NCBI GenBank assembly: GCA_963714325.1
Contig: CAVQOB010000003.1
Coordinates: forward strand, 372,001 to 436,000
Length of the DNA: 64,000 bases
Origin: CAVQOB01 sp963714325
GTDB lineage: Bacteria > Pseudomonadota > Alphaproteobacteria > Rhizobiales > Hyphomicrobiaceae
Direction of reading: 5' to 3'
Both the position numbers and the translations under genes were made by a program. Shown here piece after piece: positions 54,366-62,258 of this stretch; the stretch's first letter is position 1; every line of letters begins with the position of its first letter. The notes beneath the pieces are model-generated. The model did no database searches and was not told the DNA's origin. It saw only the letters and a list, made by a program, of their open reading frames with translations.

Positions 54366-55565
54366 GTGCCGGATGCGCCTGATAATCCCAATCGAGACCA
54401 GCCGCGTGACATGACAACAGCCGTCACCGTCAGTGCGCCGGTCGTCTGGCTGCTTGGTAAAGTGCAATCTGGCAAGAGTTCCATCATCAGAACGTTGACG
54501 GGCCATGCCGACCTTGAGATCGGCAACGGCTTCAAGGCTGCCACCAAAACCGCGCGGATCTTTAACTACCCCGAATTCGCGCCGCTCATCAGGTTTTTGG
54601 ACACGCGCGGGCTGGGCGAGGTGATGTATGACCCCGCCGCTGATATCGCTGCCTGTGAGCAGCAGGCGCACCTGCTATTGGTCGTTATGCGGGCGCTCGA
54701 CCACCAGCAATCGGCCGTCCTGGACGTCATTGAGACGGTGCGCCGTCGCAGGCCGGAATGGCCCATCGTAGTTGCTCAAACCACACTGCATGAGGGTTAT
54801 GAGAGTGGGGCGCATCATTCGCTGCCGTATCCCTACGACCACCTGTCGCCCTCGCAATGGACACTGGCTGGGGTTCCAACTGACCTCGCCCGAAGCCTTG
54901 TCAAACAGCGTGCCCTGTTCGACGCGGTGCCGGGTCGCGATCGCATTGCCTTCGTGCCGATTGATTTCACTCTTACGGTCGACGGCTATCAACCTCAAGA
55001 CTACGGTCTTGGTGCATTGATATCTGCGTTGCAACGGATAGCTCCGGCCAGTATCGCTGCGTCCATTCGCGACGCACGGACTGCGTCAAACAGGACACGA
55101 GCGGCGCGCGCGCATAGCCAAATCCTAGGATACGCGACGGCCGCCGCCGCCGCCGATATCGTTCCCGTGGCAGGCGCGATTGCCGTACCCGGCATTCAGG
55201 CGAAACTGTTGCACGACCTCGCCACGGCCTATGGCGTGCCATGGGATCGGCAGACCGTTACACAGTTCGCTGGATGTCTCGGCACCGGCACCATGGTGCG
55301 CATGCTATCAACTTTCGGAATACGAGAACTCGTCAAACTGCTGCCGGTGTACGGACAGTCGGTAGGTGCGGCGGCGGCGGCCGTCACCAGCTTTACGACG
55401 ACCTATGCAGTCGGCAAGGCTGCCACATACTTCCTTGGGCAAAGGCGGCTTGGTGAGGCCGTTCCGACAGACGTCGATCAAGTGTACCGGGATGCGCTGC
55501 AGCAAGCGTTAGGGCTTGCGCACAACCGGCAGGCCGAAATTTCGAGACCGGAACCAAAACCATGA
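54366..55565 (+). CDS. GTPase with C-terminal DUF697-like membrane region (GTPase 1)
   Basis: The protein has 399 residues from the GTG at 54366, with AGGAGGG 7 nt upstream. G1 is GKVQSGKSSIIR (residues 31-42), G3 is DTRGLGE and a hydrophobic strand LLLVVMRALDH follows. After the G domain a helical region contains AAAADIVPVAGAIAVPGIQAK and a hydrophobic AAAAAVTSFTTTYAVGKAA, the DUF697 pattern. Such YcjX/YcjF-like GTPases associate with the inner membrane in stress operons. Its stop overlaps the next start by 4 nt. Confidence 0.83.
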   Translation: MPDAPDNPNRDQPRDMTTAVTVSAPVVWLLGKVQSGKSSIIRTLTGHADLEIGNGFKAATKTARIFNYPEFAPLIRFLDTRGLGEVMYDPAADIAACEQQAHLLLVVMRALDHQQSAVLDVIETVRRRRPEWPIVVAQTTLHEGYESGAHHSLPYPYDHLSPSQWTLAGVPTDLARSLVKQRALFDAVPGRDRIAFVPIDFTLTVDGYQPQDYGLGALISALQRIAPASIAASIRDARTASNRTRAARAHSQILGYATAAAAADIVPVAGAIAVPGIQAKLLHDLATAYGVPWDRQTVTQFAGCLGTGTMVRMLSTFGIRELVKLLPVYGQSVGAAAAAVTSFTTTYAVGKAATYFLGQRRLGEAVPTDVDQVYRDALQQALGLAHNRQAEISRPEPKP

Positions 55566-57094
55566 CAGGCAAACGGACAGTTGCGCGCTACTTGCGAACC
55601 GCAATGATCGCTGCTGCCGTTCTGTTGCCGGCGCTGTCGCTCATTCCACTCGGTTCGCTCTGGCTGTGGCAGAACGGTTATCTTCTGTATTGGGTCGGTG
55701 CCGCATTGGCTCTATCGACGGCGAGCTACCTTGTACAGCTCTGGCTTGTCCGCCCCGCCAGCGCCCCACTCATCGGCGATACCGCCGTGCAGGCGGATGC
55801 TGACCATAACCCGTCATGGACACCCCAGGAGATCGCGGCTTGGAACGCAGTTGAAGCGTTTGCCGCCAAGGCCGATCCAATGGAAATGACCGACCACGAA
55901 GCCATTGTTGCACTTGCCTTGCGCACGATCGAAACTGTAGCCCGCAGCATGCATCCAACCGATGCTGATCCGTTGTGGCGCTTTACGGTGCCAGAAGCAC
56001 TCGCGCTGATCGAACGCGTCAGTCGCGATATGCGACCCTTCATCGTTGACAATATTCCGCTCGGCGACCAGCTCACCGTGACGCAAGTGATGAAAATCTA
56101 TCGGTGGCGATCGGCCATTGATGTTGCCGAAAAGGCCTATGACCTCTGGCGTATCGTGCGCGTCCTCAATCCTGTTGCTGCGGTCACCAACGAAGCGCGC
56201 GAGAGACTGACAAAAAAACTGTACGCGGGTGTGCGCGACGAATTGGCAAAGCGATTAACGCAAGGTTTCGTACGCGAGGTCGGGCGCGCAGCCATTGATT
56301 TGTATGGTGGGCGTCTTCGTGTCTCCACCAAAAATCTTGCCGAGCACATCAGCGATGCAACCAAACGGGACCGAGAAACGCCCGAGATTGCAGAACCGTT
56401 GCGCGTGCTCATCGCTGGCCAGATTGGCGCGGGCAAGTCCAGCTTGATCAATGCTCTTCTGCGAGAAATCAAGGCGACTGTCGATGTCCTTCCAGCGACG
56501 GGCGCGTTCACCGCATTTGCATTGAACGATCCAACGCTGCCGCCAATTCTGCTGATCGATAGTCCTGGTATGCAGGACGATGCAGCGACGATTGATCGCC
56601 TAGCGTCCCAAGCCGGTGCCAGCGATCTTGTGATCTGGGTGACGGCGGCCAACCGTGCCGATCGGCAATTGGATCGCGCTGCATTGGACGCAGTTCGCGA
56701 ATATTTTGCTTCGCGTCCGGATCGCCGCCGGCCGCCGATCCTAGCGGTCATGACGCACATCGATCGCTTGCGCCCAACGCAGGAGTGGGCGCCGCCATAC
56801 GATCTGACCAATCCCACAACCGAAAAAGCCAGAACCATCGTCGAGGCCAAGGAACAGGTATCGATCGAGCTTGCGATCGCTGCGGATAGCGTCATCCCAG
56901 TATCCGTGCCCGACAATCAGCGCGCAACCGATATTGAAAATGTCTGGATACGTATTGCACAGGCGCTACCAGACGCAAAGCACGCGCAATTGGTCCGTCG
57001 CCTGCGCGGAGCGGATGGTCGGAGTTGGAGCAAACTCTGGTCTCAGGCGATCAACGCGGGTCGCACGGTGACGAGCGCGATAAAAAAGCGCTAA
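55562..57094 (+). CDS. Membrane-anchored GTPase (GTPase 2)
   Basis: This 510-residue protein has two N-terminal helices (residues 12-60, MIAAAVLLPALSLIPLGSLW ... WVGAALALSTASYLVQLWLV). A helical domain of about 200 residues precedes the G domain at the C-terminal half: G1 AGQIGAGKSSLINAL, G3 DSPGM, and a G4-like THIDR. It is dynamin/Era-like with an inverted layout (membrane anchor first). It is translationally coupled to GTPase 1, so the two may form a heteromer. The target is unknown; the EcfG promoter points to envelope stress or volume control. Confidence 0.83.
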   Translation: MTGKRTVARYLRTAMIAAAVLLPALSLIPLGSLWLWQNGYLLYWVGAALALSTASYLVQLWLVRPASAPLIGDTAVQADADHNPSWTPQEIAAWNAVEAFAAKADPMEMTDHEAIVALALRTIETVARSMHPTDADPLWRFTVPEALALIERVSRDMRPFIVDNIPLGDQLTVTQVMKIYRWRSAIDVAEKAYDLWRIVRVLNPVAAVTNEARERLTKKLYAGVRDELAKRLTQGFVREVGRAAIDLYGGRLRVSTKNLAEHISDATKRDRETPEIAEPLRVLIAGQIGAGKSSLINALLREIKATVDVLPATGAFTAFALNDPTLPPILLIDSPGMQDDAATIDRLASQAGASDLVIWVTAANRADRQLDRAALDAVREYFASRPDRRRPPILAVMTHIDRLRPTQEWAPPYDLTNPTTEKARTIVEAKEQVSIELAIAADSVIPVSVPDNQRATDIENVWIRIAQALPDAKHAQLVRRLRGADGRSWSKLWSQAINAGRTVTSAIKKR

Positions 57095-57507
57095 CGTTTC
57101 ATACTTCTGGCAATGCCAAGTCCGAGCATGAACGCACTGCCGACCACGCGGATTGGGCCAAAATAATCGACGGCTTCTGCAACCTCTTCTCGAACGGCGC
57201 TGACCGTCTCCTGGGCAGGTGTTAATGGCGTCGTCTTAGCCTTGGACTTGGCCTCAAGCCAATCCAGGTATTGTGGCATCAGGAGGCACAAAAACCCGAC
57301 GACAAAGCAACCCACTGCGATGATCGCGCCAGCGACGGGCGCATCGTAGCGCTCGCTCAGCATCCAAAACGTAACGATCAAGCTGAAAATTGTGCCGACA
57401 AGCAGCAAGAACACGGCAAAGCCGCCCCAGGACGCCTTGCGTGTGACGTTATCAACCGCGCCATGTGTCGCGCGGTTGGCTGCGTACAGTATGAGATTAC
57501 CGATCAT
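57091..57507 (-). CDS. Small integral membrane protein
   Basis: This 138-residue protein has two central TM helices (GFAVFLLLVGTIFSLIVTFWML and VAGAIIAVGCFVVGFLCLLM). A helical amphipathic C-terminus ends FMLGLGIARSMKR. The pattern is like holin-family or DUF1469-type membrane proteins that accompany YqjD. It lies 22 nt after the 57530-57775 gene and should be on the same transcript. Its stop overlaps that of the convergent GTPase 2 by 4 nt. Confidence 0.72.
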   Translation of the reverse strand: MIGNLILYAANRATHGAVDNVTRKASWGGFAVFLLLVGTIFSLIVTFWMLSERYDAPVAGAIIAVGCFVVGFLCLLMPQYLDWLEAKSKAKTTPLTPAQETVSAVREEVAEAVDYFGPIRVVGSAFMLGLGIARSMKR

Positions 57508-57529
57508 AGTCCACCCCTGGGGTCTTCAG

Positions 57530-57775
57530 TTATCTGCGAGCGATCATTGCCAGAACAAAGCCGACGCCCGCGGCGATACCCGCCGCCTGAATCGGTTTGC
57601 GGCGGATGGCAGCGGCTAGATTGTCCAGTTGTTCTTGTGCGACGTGTTGCGCTTGCCCCGCAACATCCGCAAGCTGCTCACCAGCTGCACCGGCCATCGC
57701 CGCGGCAGTCTGTTTTGCGGAGCGCTCGCCGTTTGAGGCGGTAAAGCTACCGTATCGGTCGTTGCTGTTGGTCAT
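57530..57775 (-). CDS. YqjD/ElaB/DUF883-like small membrane-anchored protein (copy 2)
   Basis: This 81-residue protein has an amphipathic helical N-terminal part (AAGEQLADVAGQAQHVAQEQ) followed by the family end: AAIRRKPIQAAGIAAGVGFVLAMIARR, a short TM helix after R-R-K/N-P. YqjD-type proteins tether ribosomes to the inner membrane in stationary phase in E. coli. AAAGGAAC precedes the ATG. It is 44 nt from copy 1 and in the same operon. Confidence 0.82.
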   Translation of the reverse strand: MTNSNDRYGSFTASNGERSAKQTAAAMAGAAGEQLADVAGQAQHVAQEQLDNLAAAIRRKPIQAAGIAAGVGFVLAMIARR

Positions 57776-57819
57776 GATACCGTTCCTTTGTGATCTCTTT
57801 TGCGAACGCGGGTCATTGT

Positions 57820-58107
57820 TTAACGCGTCACCAGCAGGCCAAACAGAAATCCGACGCCGACCGCGACCATGGCTGATTGCGTTGGGTTCCGGCGAATGGC
57901 CGTTTCGAGGCTGCCGAGTGTTTCTCCGGCCTTGGCTTGCACGTCGCCGACCGTGCTCCCAACCGTCTCGCTCGCGAGTTTGCTCACAGAGCTCGCGAGA
58001 CTGGCAATGTCGCTGCGCAGTGCGTCGACATCATCCGCGACCGCCTTCTTTGCGCCGCTTTGGATCGTCGAATGCGCGTCTTGAGAAGCTATACCCGGTG
58101 CAGCCAT
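57820..58107 (-). CDS. YqjD/ElaB/DUF883-like small membrane-anchored protein (copy 1)
   Basis: The protein has 95 residues from the ATG at 58107, with AAGGAGAGAG upstream. It has a long helix (VDALRSDIASLASSVSKLAS) and the same C-terminal signature, AIRRNPTQSAMVAVGVGFLF followed by GLLVTR. An exact EcfG-type promoter 51 nt upstream of the ATG drives a three-gene unit, continuing into copy 2 and the small membrane protein at 57091. Confidence 0.85.
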   Translation of the reverse strand: MAAPGIASQDAHSTIQSGAKKAVADDVDALRSDIASLASSVSKLASETVGSTVGDVQAKAGETLGSLETAIRRNPTQSAMVAVGVGFLFGLLVTR

Positions 58108-58157
58108 GAAACTCTCTCCTTCGTTTTCTAGCGAACCATCCAACCTTCGTCTTGAAC

Positions 58158-58182
58158 AACGGCCCTGGGCGGAATTGGTTCC
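58158..58182 (-). promoter_or_regulatory. EcfG-type promoter of the yqjD-like operon
   Basis: On the minus strand GGAAC (58182-58178), 16-nt spacer, CGTT (58161-58158). Exact consensus. Confidence 0.82.
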
Positions 58183-58211
58183 ATCCATGGCTCGCTCCAT
58201 TTCACGGTACT

Positions 58212-58236
58212 GGAACCAATTGAGCGCTGGCGCATT
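58212..58236 (+). promoter_or_regulatory. Near-consensus EcfG-type promoter
   Basis: GGAAC (58212-58216), 16-nt spacer, CATT (58233-58236): one mismatch to CGTT. It is 97 nt before the GTG at 58333 and back-to-back with the yqjD-like promoter. Confidence 0.45.
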
Positions 58237-58332
58237 GTCTTTCTACAATTGTGCACGCGGTCTTGCCGCTGGCAGGGAGGACACGAAGATGCTCACGTCC
58301 GATAAATCGACCCATGGATCTCGAACCGCTCG

Positions 58333-58818
58333 GTGATCAACGATCGAGATGATCCAGATGCGACGCTTGCCGAACTGAGAAGGGATCTCGCGTCCCTGGT
58401 GTCTGACGTGAAACTGGTCGTTGCAGCCAGGGCCGTTGCCGCGAAGGACACAGCGGAATTGGGCCTAGACGCGACGCGCGGCACAATCCGCGCGTATCCG
58501 ATTTCATCGATGGCCATAGCGACGCTGATCGGCGTTACTGCAGCGGTTGTGCTGACGTCGGGCGCCCGGCGGCCTCGCTCACTTGCGACACGCATCAGCG
58601 ATTGGTCACCCGGCATAACGCGCCATGATCTGCACGAGATGGTTGGAAACGTACAACGCTCGGCCTCGAAGATTACGTCCGGCACGCCCTTGATGTCGGC
58701 GTTCGAACGTGTTGTCGACACCGTCTCGTCACTGGATACGAAGGCGACGCTGACCCCAGCACTCGAAAAGGCCGGTGCTTGGTTGAATACTTTGCGTGGA
58801 AACATCACTGGAAAATGA
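58333..58818 (+). CDS. DUF883-like hypothetical protein with one TM segment
   Basis: The protein has 161 residues from a GTG at 58333 (no clear ribosome-binding site). The N-terminal helix LAELRRDLASLVSDVKLVVA and the ...YPISSMAIATLIGVTAAVVLT segment resemble YqjD-type architecture. A C-terminal helical region of 90 residues is added. It is divergent from the yqjD-like operon and probably part of the same stress set. No named function. Confidence 0.62.
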   Translation: MINDRDDPDATLAELRRDLASLVSDVKLVVAARAVAAKDTAELGLDATRGTIRAYPISSMAIATLIGVTAAVVLTSGARRPRSLATRISDWSPGITRHDLHEMVGNVQRSASKITSGTPLMSAFERVVDTVSSLDTKATLTPALEKAGAWLNTLRGNITGK

Positions 58819-59131
58819 TCGTTTGATCGATCTGTTTGAAATGGATCCGTAGCTCCATCGTGAGCCGGACGTGACGGGACATTGTGACAGGCGCGGACAG
58901 TTGGCGAGGGCAGCCAAAATCGCCGATTCTAGTCCAGAAACTCACCACCATCAGTGGTTGCTCCCATTGCAGCCGCACCAAGTAATGGGCAATGCAAATG
59001 CAGGACCTCATTCCAGGCTTGGCCAGCCTTGGCCAAGGCTTGGCATGAGTTGGCCCCTACTTCTGACATCTACAACAGCGTGCGCAGGATAGACGCCGGG
59101 TCCTGCGGATCGCGATTGTTCGATGGCTCGA
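58819..59131. other. Spacer without a recognised gene
   Basis: Short overlapping frames only. A local direct repeat of GGCCAGCCTTGGCC type occurs near 59021-59046. No EcfG consensus motif. Confidence 0.45.
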
Positions 59132-59290
59132 TCAGATGCGTCCCAGAATAATGAGAACCAGCAGGATGACCAGCACGGTGCCAGCAGCACCCGATGGTCC
59201 GTAACCCCAGCTTCGACTGTGCGGCCACGACGGCAACACGCCAAGCAAAACAAGGACAAGCAACACGAGCACAATGGTTGAAACTGTCAT
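59132..59290 (-). CDS. DUF3309-family small membrane protein
   Basis: This 52-residue protein starts at ATG 59290. The whole sequence is two short TM helices around a Trp-rich turn: TIVLVLLVLVLLGVLPSWPH and then SWGYGPSGAAG, ending LVLIILGRI. The PSWPHSRSWGYGPSG centre is the family hallmark. DUF3309 proteins accompany CsbD in many alpha- and betaproteobacterial stress loci, as here. Their function is unknown. Confidence 0.85.
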   Translation of the reverse strand: MTVSTIVLVLLVLVLLGVLPSWPHSRSWGYGPSGAAGTVLVILLVLIILGRI

Positions 59291-59310
59291 GTGAGACCCC
59301 AGAACCAAAG

Positions 59311-59341
59311 ATCCACAGTTCGGACCAGCCAAACTGTGGAT
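59311..59341 (-). terminator. Hairpin between csbD and the DUF3309 gene
   Basis: ATCCACAGTT (59311-59320) pairs with AACTGTGGAT (59332-59341) around an 11-nt loop. On the minus strand it follows csbD and is followed by CTTTGG. It may be an attenuator allowing partial read-through to DUF3309. Confidence 0.5.
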
Positions 59342-59366
59342 TGCTTTAGGCTGCAGTGAGCAATCC

Positions 59367-59576
59367 TTACATGGCGTCCTTGTAGTCGCGCGCCCAATCA
59401 TCGACTTGTTTTTCGGCGGCATCCTTGGCAAGCCCGTAGCGCTTCTGAATGGCACCGGAGAGTTGATCACGCTTGCCGGCGGCGACATCGAGATCGTCAT
59501 CCGTAAGCTGGCCCCATTTTTCCTTCACGGTGCCTTTCAATTCTTTCCAATTGCCTTCGATACGATCCCAGTTCAT
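59367..59576 (-). CDS. CsbD-family stress protein
   Basis: The protein has 69 residues from the ATG at 59576 (MNWDRIEGNWKELKGTVKEK). It shows the CsbD pattern W-x-x-x-x-G-x-W-K-x-x-K-G and GKRDQLSGAIQKRYGLAKD. CsbD is a small hydrophilic protein strongly induced by the general stress regulator in many bacteria; the molecular role is unknown. Here an exact EcfG-type promoter lies 72 nt upstream. It is the clearest marker gene of the stress regulon. Confidence 0.92.
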   Translation of the reverse strand: MNWDRIEGNWKELKGTVKEKWGQLTDDDLDVAAGKRDQLSGAIQKRYGLAKDAAEKQVDDWARDYKDAM

Positions 59577-59647
59577 GAGATGTCTCCTATTATTGTCCAT
59601 CGGAACAAGGCCTGAGCGAACAGTTGGCTCGCTGGCCTTATGTTGTT

Positions 59648-59672
59648 AACGCTGAGCGCATGTTCTTGTTCC
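59648..59672 (-). promoter_or_regulatory. EcfG-type promoter of csbD
   Basis: On the minus strand GGAAC (59672-59668), 16-nt spacer, CGTT (59651-59648). Exact consensus. Confidence 0.82.
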
Positions 59673-60180
59673 CGATCGCGTCGACAAACTTGTTCAACGG
59701 CTCGGCAGGCAGGCGTTTTTACATGACGTCTGAGCCGATGCGTGTGTCGACGCCAATCGACAGCGAAACAGAACCCACTCAAAGGCACTACAGTGAGTCC
59801 TTCAACTGGTTTTGTAGCCGCACGAAAACGGCGTTTAGGCGCGCCTTCAAGAGCGGCGATGCTGATCACAAGAAGCAAGTGCCTGCGAGAACGTCGGCAT
59901 CGGCTTGACTGGGAACTCTCTGATCCCTAGGCACCAGTCCGAATTGGGGACGTTTACTATTCGACATCAGACGTTACGTGCTGCACTACCACGGTGACGT
60001 CCTTCACTCGCTGGTTCGTCGCGAGCAAGAACAGGATTGAAAGTAGCGGAATGAACTGCGCCAAAAAACGATGCCGATGCTGGAAAATGTCGATTCTATA
60101 AAGTTCGGAGATTGAGCGACTGTACCTCGGAGATTTTGCAGCATTGTTGAGACGTAGTCTGAGTTGTTTTGCACTGCGAC

Positions 60181-60205
60181 AACGCATCCGTGCTCAGAAA
60201 GTTCC
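60181..60205 (-). promoter_or_regulatory. Orphan EcfG-type promoter (no assigned gene)
   Basis: On the minus strand GGAAC (60205-60201), 16-nt spacer, CGTT (60184-60181). Exact consensus. Transcription would start near 60174 and run leftward through 59960-60174, where no gene with a normal start is visible. Confidence 0.65.
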
Positions 60206-60253
60206 ACGCGGGGTTGTGCCGAGCAGAACACTGCGGTTCCGAGCACAGAACAC

Positions 60254-60817
60254 TTACTTAGCCCGCGCTGCCATTGACGGAACGACCGGTTGGTCGACAC
60301 TGGGGTCAGCCCTGTAGCCTTCCTCGTCTTGCAGGCCGAGGTCCTCGCTCAAGCGCGCACGCGCCCGATTGACCCGACTTTTTATGGTGCCAACCGCGCA
60401 TCCGGATATGACCGCTGCCTCCTCATAGGAGAACCCTTCTGCACCCACGAGGATGAGCGCTTCGCGTTGATCGGTGGGAATTTTCTGCAGCGCCTTGCGG
60501 AAGTCTTCGAAGTCCATGTGCCCGAGTTGTTCGGGCTGCACCGAAAGCTGAGCTGACAGATGGCCATCGGCATCCTCGACTTCCCTCCGGCGCTTGCGAT
60601 GTTCCGAGAAGAAGAAATTCCGCAAAATCGTGAACAACCACGCTTTGAGATTGGTACCCTCCTGGAAAGACGCCAGATTGTCCCAAGCTTTAACGAGTGT
60701 CTCTTGCACCAGATCGTCGGCCCTGCTGGCATCACCGCACAGCGACATCGCGAAAGCACGCAAGTTTGGGATGGATCGCAACAATTCATCGCGAAGCGCT
60801 GGCGAAGGACCGGTCAC
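60254..60817 (-). CDS. ecfG: EcfG-family general stress response sigma factor
   Basis: This 187-residue ECF sigma factor begins MTGPSPALRDELLRSIPNLR. Region 2 has AFAMSLCGDASRADDLVQET and AWLFTILRNFFFSEHRKRRR. Region 4 has DQREALILVGAEGFSYEEAA and VGTIKSRVNRARARL. This is the EcfG (sigma-15) type that directs RNA polymerase to GGAAC-N16/17-CGTT promoters. The start overlaps the nepR stop by 4 nt. A Pro/Ser-rich tail ends the protein. It is autoregulated through the promoter at 61240-61264. Confidence 0.93.
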   Translation of the reverse strand: MTGPSPALRDELLRSIPNLRAFAMSLCGDASRADDLVQETLVKAWDNLASFQEGTNLKAWLFTILRNFFFSEHRKRRREVEDADGHLSAQLSVQPEQLGHMDFEDFRKALQKIPTDQREALILVGAEGFSYEEAAVISGCAVGTIKSRVNRARARLSEDLGLQDEEGYRADPSVDQPVVPSMAARAK

Positions 60818-61104
60818 TCGGTCTTCTCCCGCCGTTCGAGTTCCTCCAACAGCTTGCGGAATTTATCCGGGACGGGTTGGCTGACGATTTCGTCGTAAAC
60901 GGCTCTCAGCTTGCGGCCAAGATGGTCCTGGATGCTCTGGTCCATTTTTGGCACAAGCTCCGGCCCGTCGGTCTCGGTCGCTTTATCGTTCTGCTTCTCA
61001 TTCTGCATGGCCGTCCGGTCGCCCCCGCGATGTTCCGTGAATGTCCCGGCGATGATTGCCGCCAACTGGCCACTCGTCTTGGATTGTCTGTCATTGTTCG
61101 TCAT
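60814..61104 (-). CDS. nepR: NepR-family anti-sigma factor
   Basis: It ends with the conserved NepR core IQDHLGRKLRAVYDEIVSQP followed by VPDKFRKLLEELERRE, the two helices that clamp EcfG. The start is uncertain: 61104 (MTNNDRQSKTSG) gives 96 residues, and an inner ATG at 61008 (MQNEKQND) gives 64, nearer the usual length; neither has a strong ribosome-binding site. NepR holds EcfG inactive until phosphorylated PhyR captures it. It is translationally coupled to ecfG. Confidence 0.9.
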   Translation of the reverse strand: MTNNDRQSKTSGQLAAIIAGTFTEHRGGDRTAMQNEKQNDKATETDGPELVPKMDQSIQDHLGRKLRAVYDEIVSQPVPDKFRKLLEELERREKTE

Positions 61105-61239
61105 CAAAGCGTCCATCACTACCAAAAAGAACAATGCACGTACACGCGGACAAGGTCCCCAAAATACCAACCATCGGTGTAGGCCCGGCCGCCGACATTA
61201 TCGGCCGGAAGCGACTATTCCTATTGACCACAACAGCCT

Positions 61240-61264
61240 AACGTTTGCCGCTGGGAAAAGTTCC
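61240..61264 (-). promoter_or_regulatory. EcfG-type promoter of nepR-ecfG
   Basis: On the minus strand GGAAC (61264-61260), 16-nt spacer, CGTT (61243-61240). Exact consensus; gives positive autoregulation of the sigma factor operon. Confidence 0.85.
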
Positions 61265-61273
61265 AGTCCGTGC

Positions 61274-61298
61274 GGAACCTTTTAAACGCTACTGCGTT
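61274..61298 (+). promoter_or_regulatory. EcfG-type promoter of phyR
   Basis: GGAAC (61274-61278), 16-nt spacer, CGTT (61295-61298). Exact consensus, 62 nt before the ATG at 61360. Its -35 is only 9 bp from that of the divergent nepR promoter. Confidence 0.85.
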
Positions 61299-61359
61299 AG
61301 TTGTTTGCTGGGGAGAGTGTTTCGGGTCCAGCGCGTCATTGCATTGAAGGGTGGACCAA

Positions 61360-62169
61360 ATGTCGATTTCCGCAAGAATCGCTCCACATTTGCCGTATCT
61401 ACGCCGGTTCGGGCGAGCCTTGTCGGGCAGTCAAGAGAGTGGCGACGCTTATGTTGTTGCAGTGTTGGAATCGTTGGTGGCTGATCCAAACAGTTTTCCT
61501 GCCGGTGAGCCGCCGCGCATTGTGTTGTACCGGGCTTTTCTCAGAATATGGAATTCCGTCGACCTGAACCATGGGCCGTCCGAATCCAGTGCCGACGGCG
61601 ATGGCGCCGGCCGAAAGCTTGGATCCATCACGCCTTTGCCACGCCAAGCGTTTTTGCTGACTTCGGTTGAGGGGTTCACGACGCAGCAGACGGCTGCCAT
61701 CCTCGGGCAATCTCCCGATGCGGTGACAGACTTGCTCACTCAGGCGGGCCAGGAAATTGCAGAGCAAGTCGCGACCGATGTCCTGATCATTGAGGATGAA
61801 CTTCTGATAGCCATGGACCTCGAAGGTCTGGTGCAGGGACTGGGACATCGCGTAACGAGCTTGGCCCGCACGCACGGCGAGGCGGTTGCAGCTGTCCGCC
61901 GGAAACGACCGGGGCTCATCCTGGCTGATATCCAACTTGCCGATGGCAGTTCTGGCCTAGATGCAGTCAACGAAATCCTGATGGGGTTTGACGTACCCGT
62001 CATCTTCATCACCGCTTTCCCCGAGCGCCTGCTCACCGGCGAACGGCCCGAACCGACCTTCCTTATCACGAAGCCGTTCGATACGAATACCATCCGCGCG
62101 GTGATCAGCCAGGCGCTGTTTTTTTCGATGCGCGCGCACTTGCCAGGGCGACGGGCTGCAACGGCGTAG
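61360..62169 (+). CDS. phyR: PhyR-type response regulator / anti-anti-sigma factor
   Basis: This 269-residue protein has a sigma-like N-terminal domain (MSISARIAPHLPYLRRFGRA ... LPRQAFLLTSVEGFTTQQTA) and a C-terminal receiver domain (residues 138-260) with acidic IIEDE, phospho-acceptor D190 in LILADIQLADG, the T of FITAF and the K of ITKPF. When phosphorylated, the sigma-like domain binds NepR and frees EcfG. AAGGGTGGACCAA precedes the ATG at 61360. No PhyK/HWE-type histidine kinase gene is in the window. Confidence 0.95.
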   Translation: MSISARIAPHLPYLRRFGRALSGSQESGDAYVVAVLESLVADPNSFPAGEPPRIVLYRAFLRIWNSVDLNHGPSESSADGDGAGRKLGSITPLPRQAFLLTSVEGFTTQQTAAILGQSPDAVTDLLTQAGQEIAEQVATDVLIIEDELLIAMDLEGLVQGLGHRVTSLARTHGEAVAAVRRKRPGLILADIQLADGSSGLDAVNEILMGFDVPVIFITAFPERLLTGERPEPTFLITKPFDTNTIRAVISQALFFSMRAHLPGRRAATA

Positions 62170-62171
62170 TC

Positions 62172-62213
62172 AAAAAAACCGCCCGCGGCTCTATGCGGAA
62201 GCGCCGCAGGCGG
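62172..62213 (-). terminator. Intrinsic terminator of the candidate sRNA
   Basis: Minus-strand CCGCCTGCGGC (62213-62203), a 13-nt loop, GCCGCGGGCGG (62189-62179), then TTTTTTT (62178-62172). A textbook Rho-independent terminator. Confidence 0.8.
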
Positions 62214-62252
62214 GAGTCGAAACCAGCAAGGGAGGGTGCCGGCCTCGTCCTG
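62172..62252 (-). ncRNA. Candidate EcfG-dependent small RNA (GsrN-like), about 80 nt
   Basis: An exact minus-strand EcfG promoter (62283-62259) predicts a start near 62252. An 11-bp stem (62203-62213 with 62179-62189, one G-U pair) followed by seven T residues (62178-62172) predicts the 3' end. No reading frame fits between. The 5' part has a C-rich ACCCTCCC tract that could pair with Shine-Dalgarno sequences. In Caulobacter the sigma-T-dependent sRNA GsrN has this style: C-rich 5' loop and strong terminator. Identity with GsrN is inference. The RNA is convergent with phyR and ends just past its stop. Confidence 0.65.
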
Positions 62253-62258
62253 GTTGGA

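Larger units (their letters stand above)
59601..60253. other. Spacer between csbD and ecfG carrying two minus-strand EcfG-type promoters
   Basis: Besides the csbD promoter (59648-59672) and an orphan promoter (60181-60205), the spacer has only weak frames: a plus-strand one at 59624-59908, and a minus-strand one ending at 59957 that has a hydrophobic helix (FLAQFIPLLSILFLLA) but no suitable start downstream of the orphan promoter. Confidence 0.5.

Noticed and set aside
57779..57783. A GGAAC element on the minus strand just before the gene at 57775
   Set aside because: It is part of the ribosome-binding site (AAAGGAAC); no CGTT follows at 16-17 nt outside the coding sequence.
59573..59908. 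Frames on both strands upstream of csbD
   Set aside because: They overlap the csbD promoter and each other, with no conserved-looking segment.
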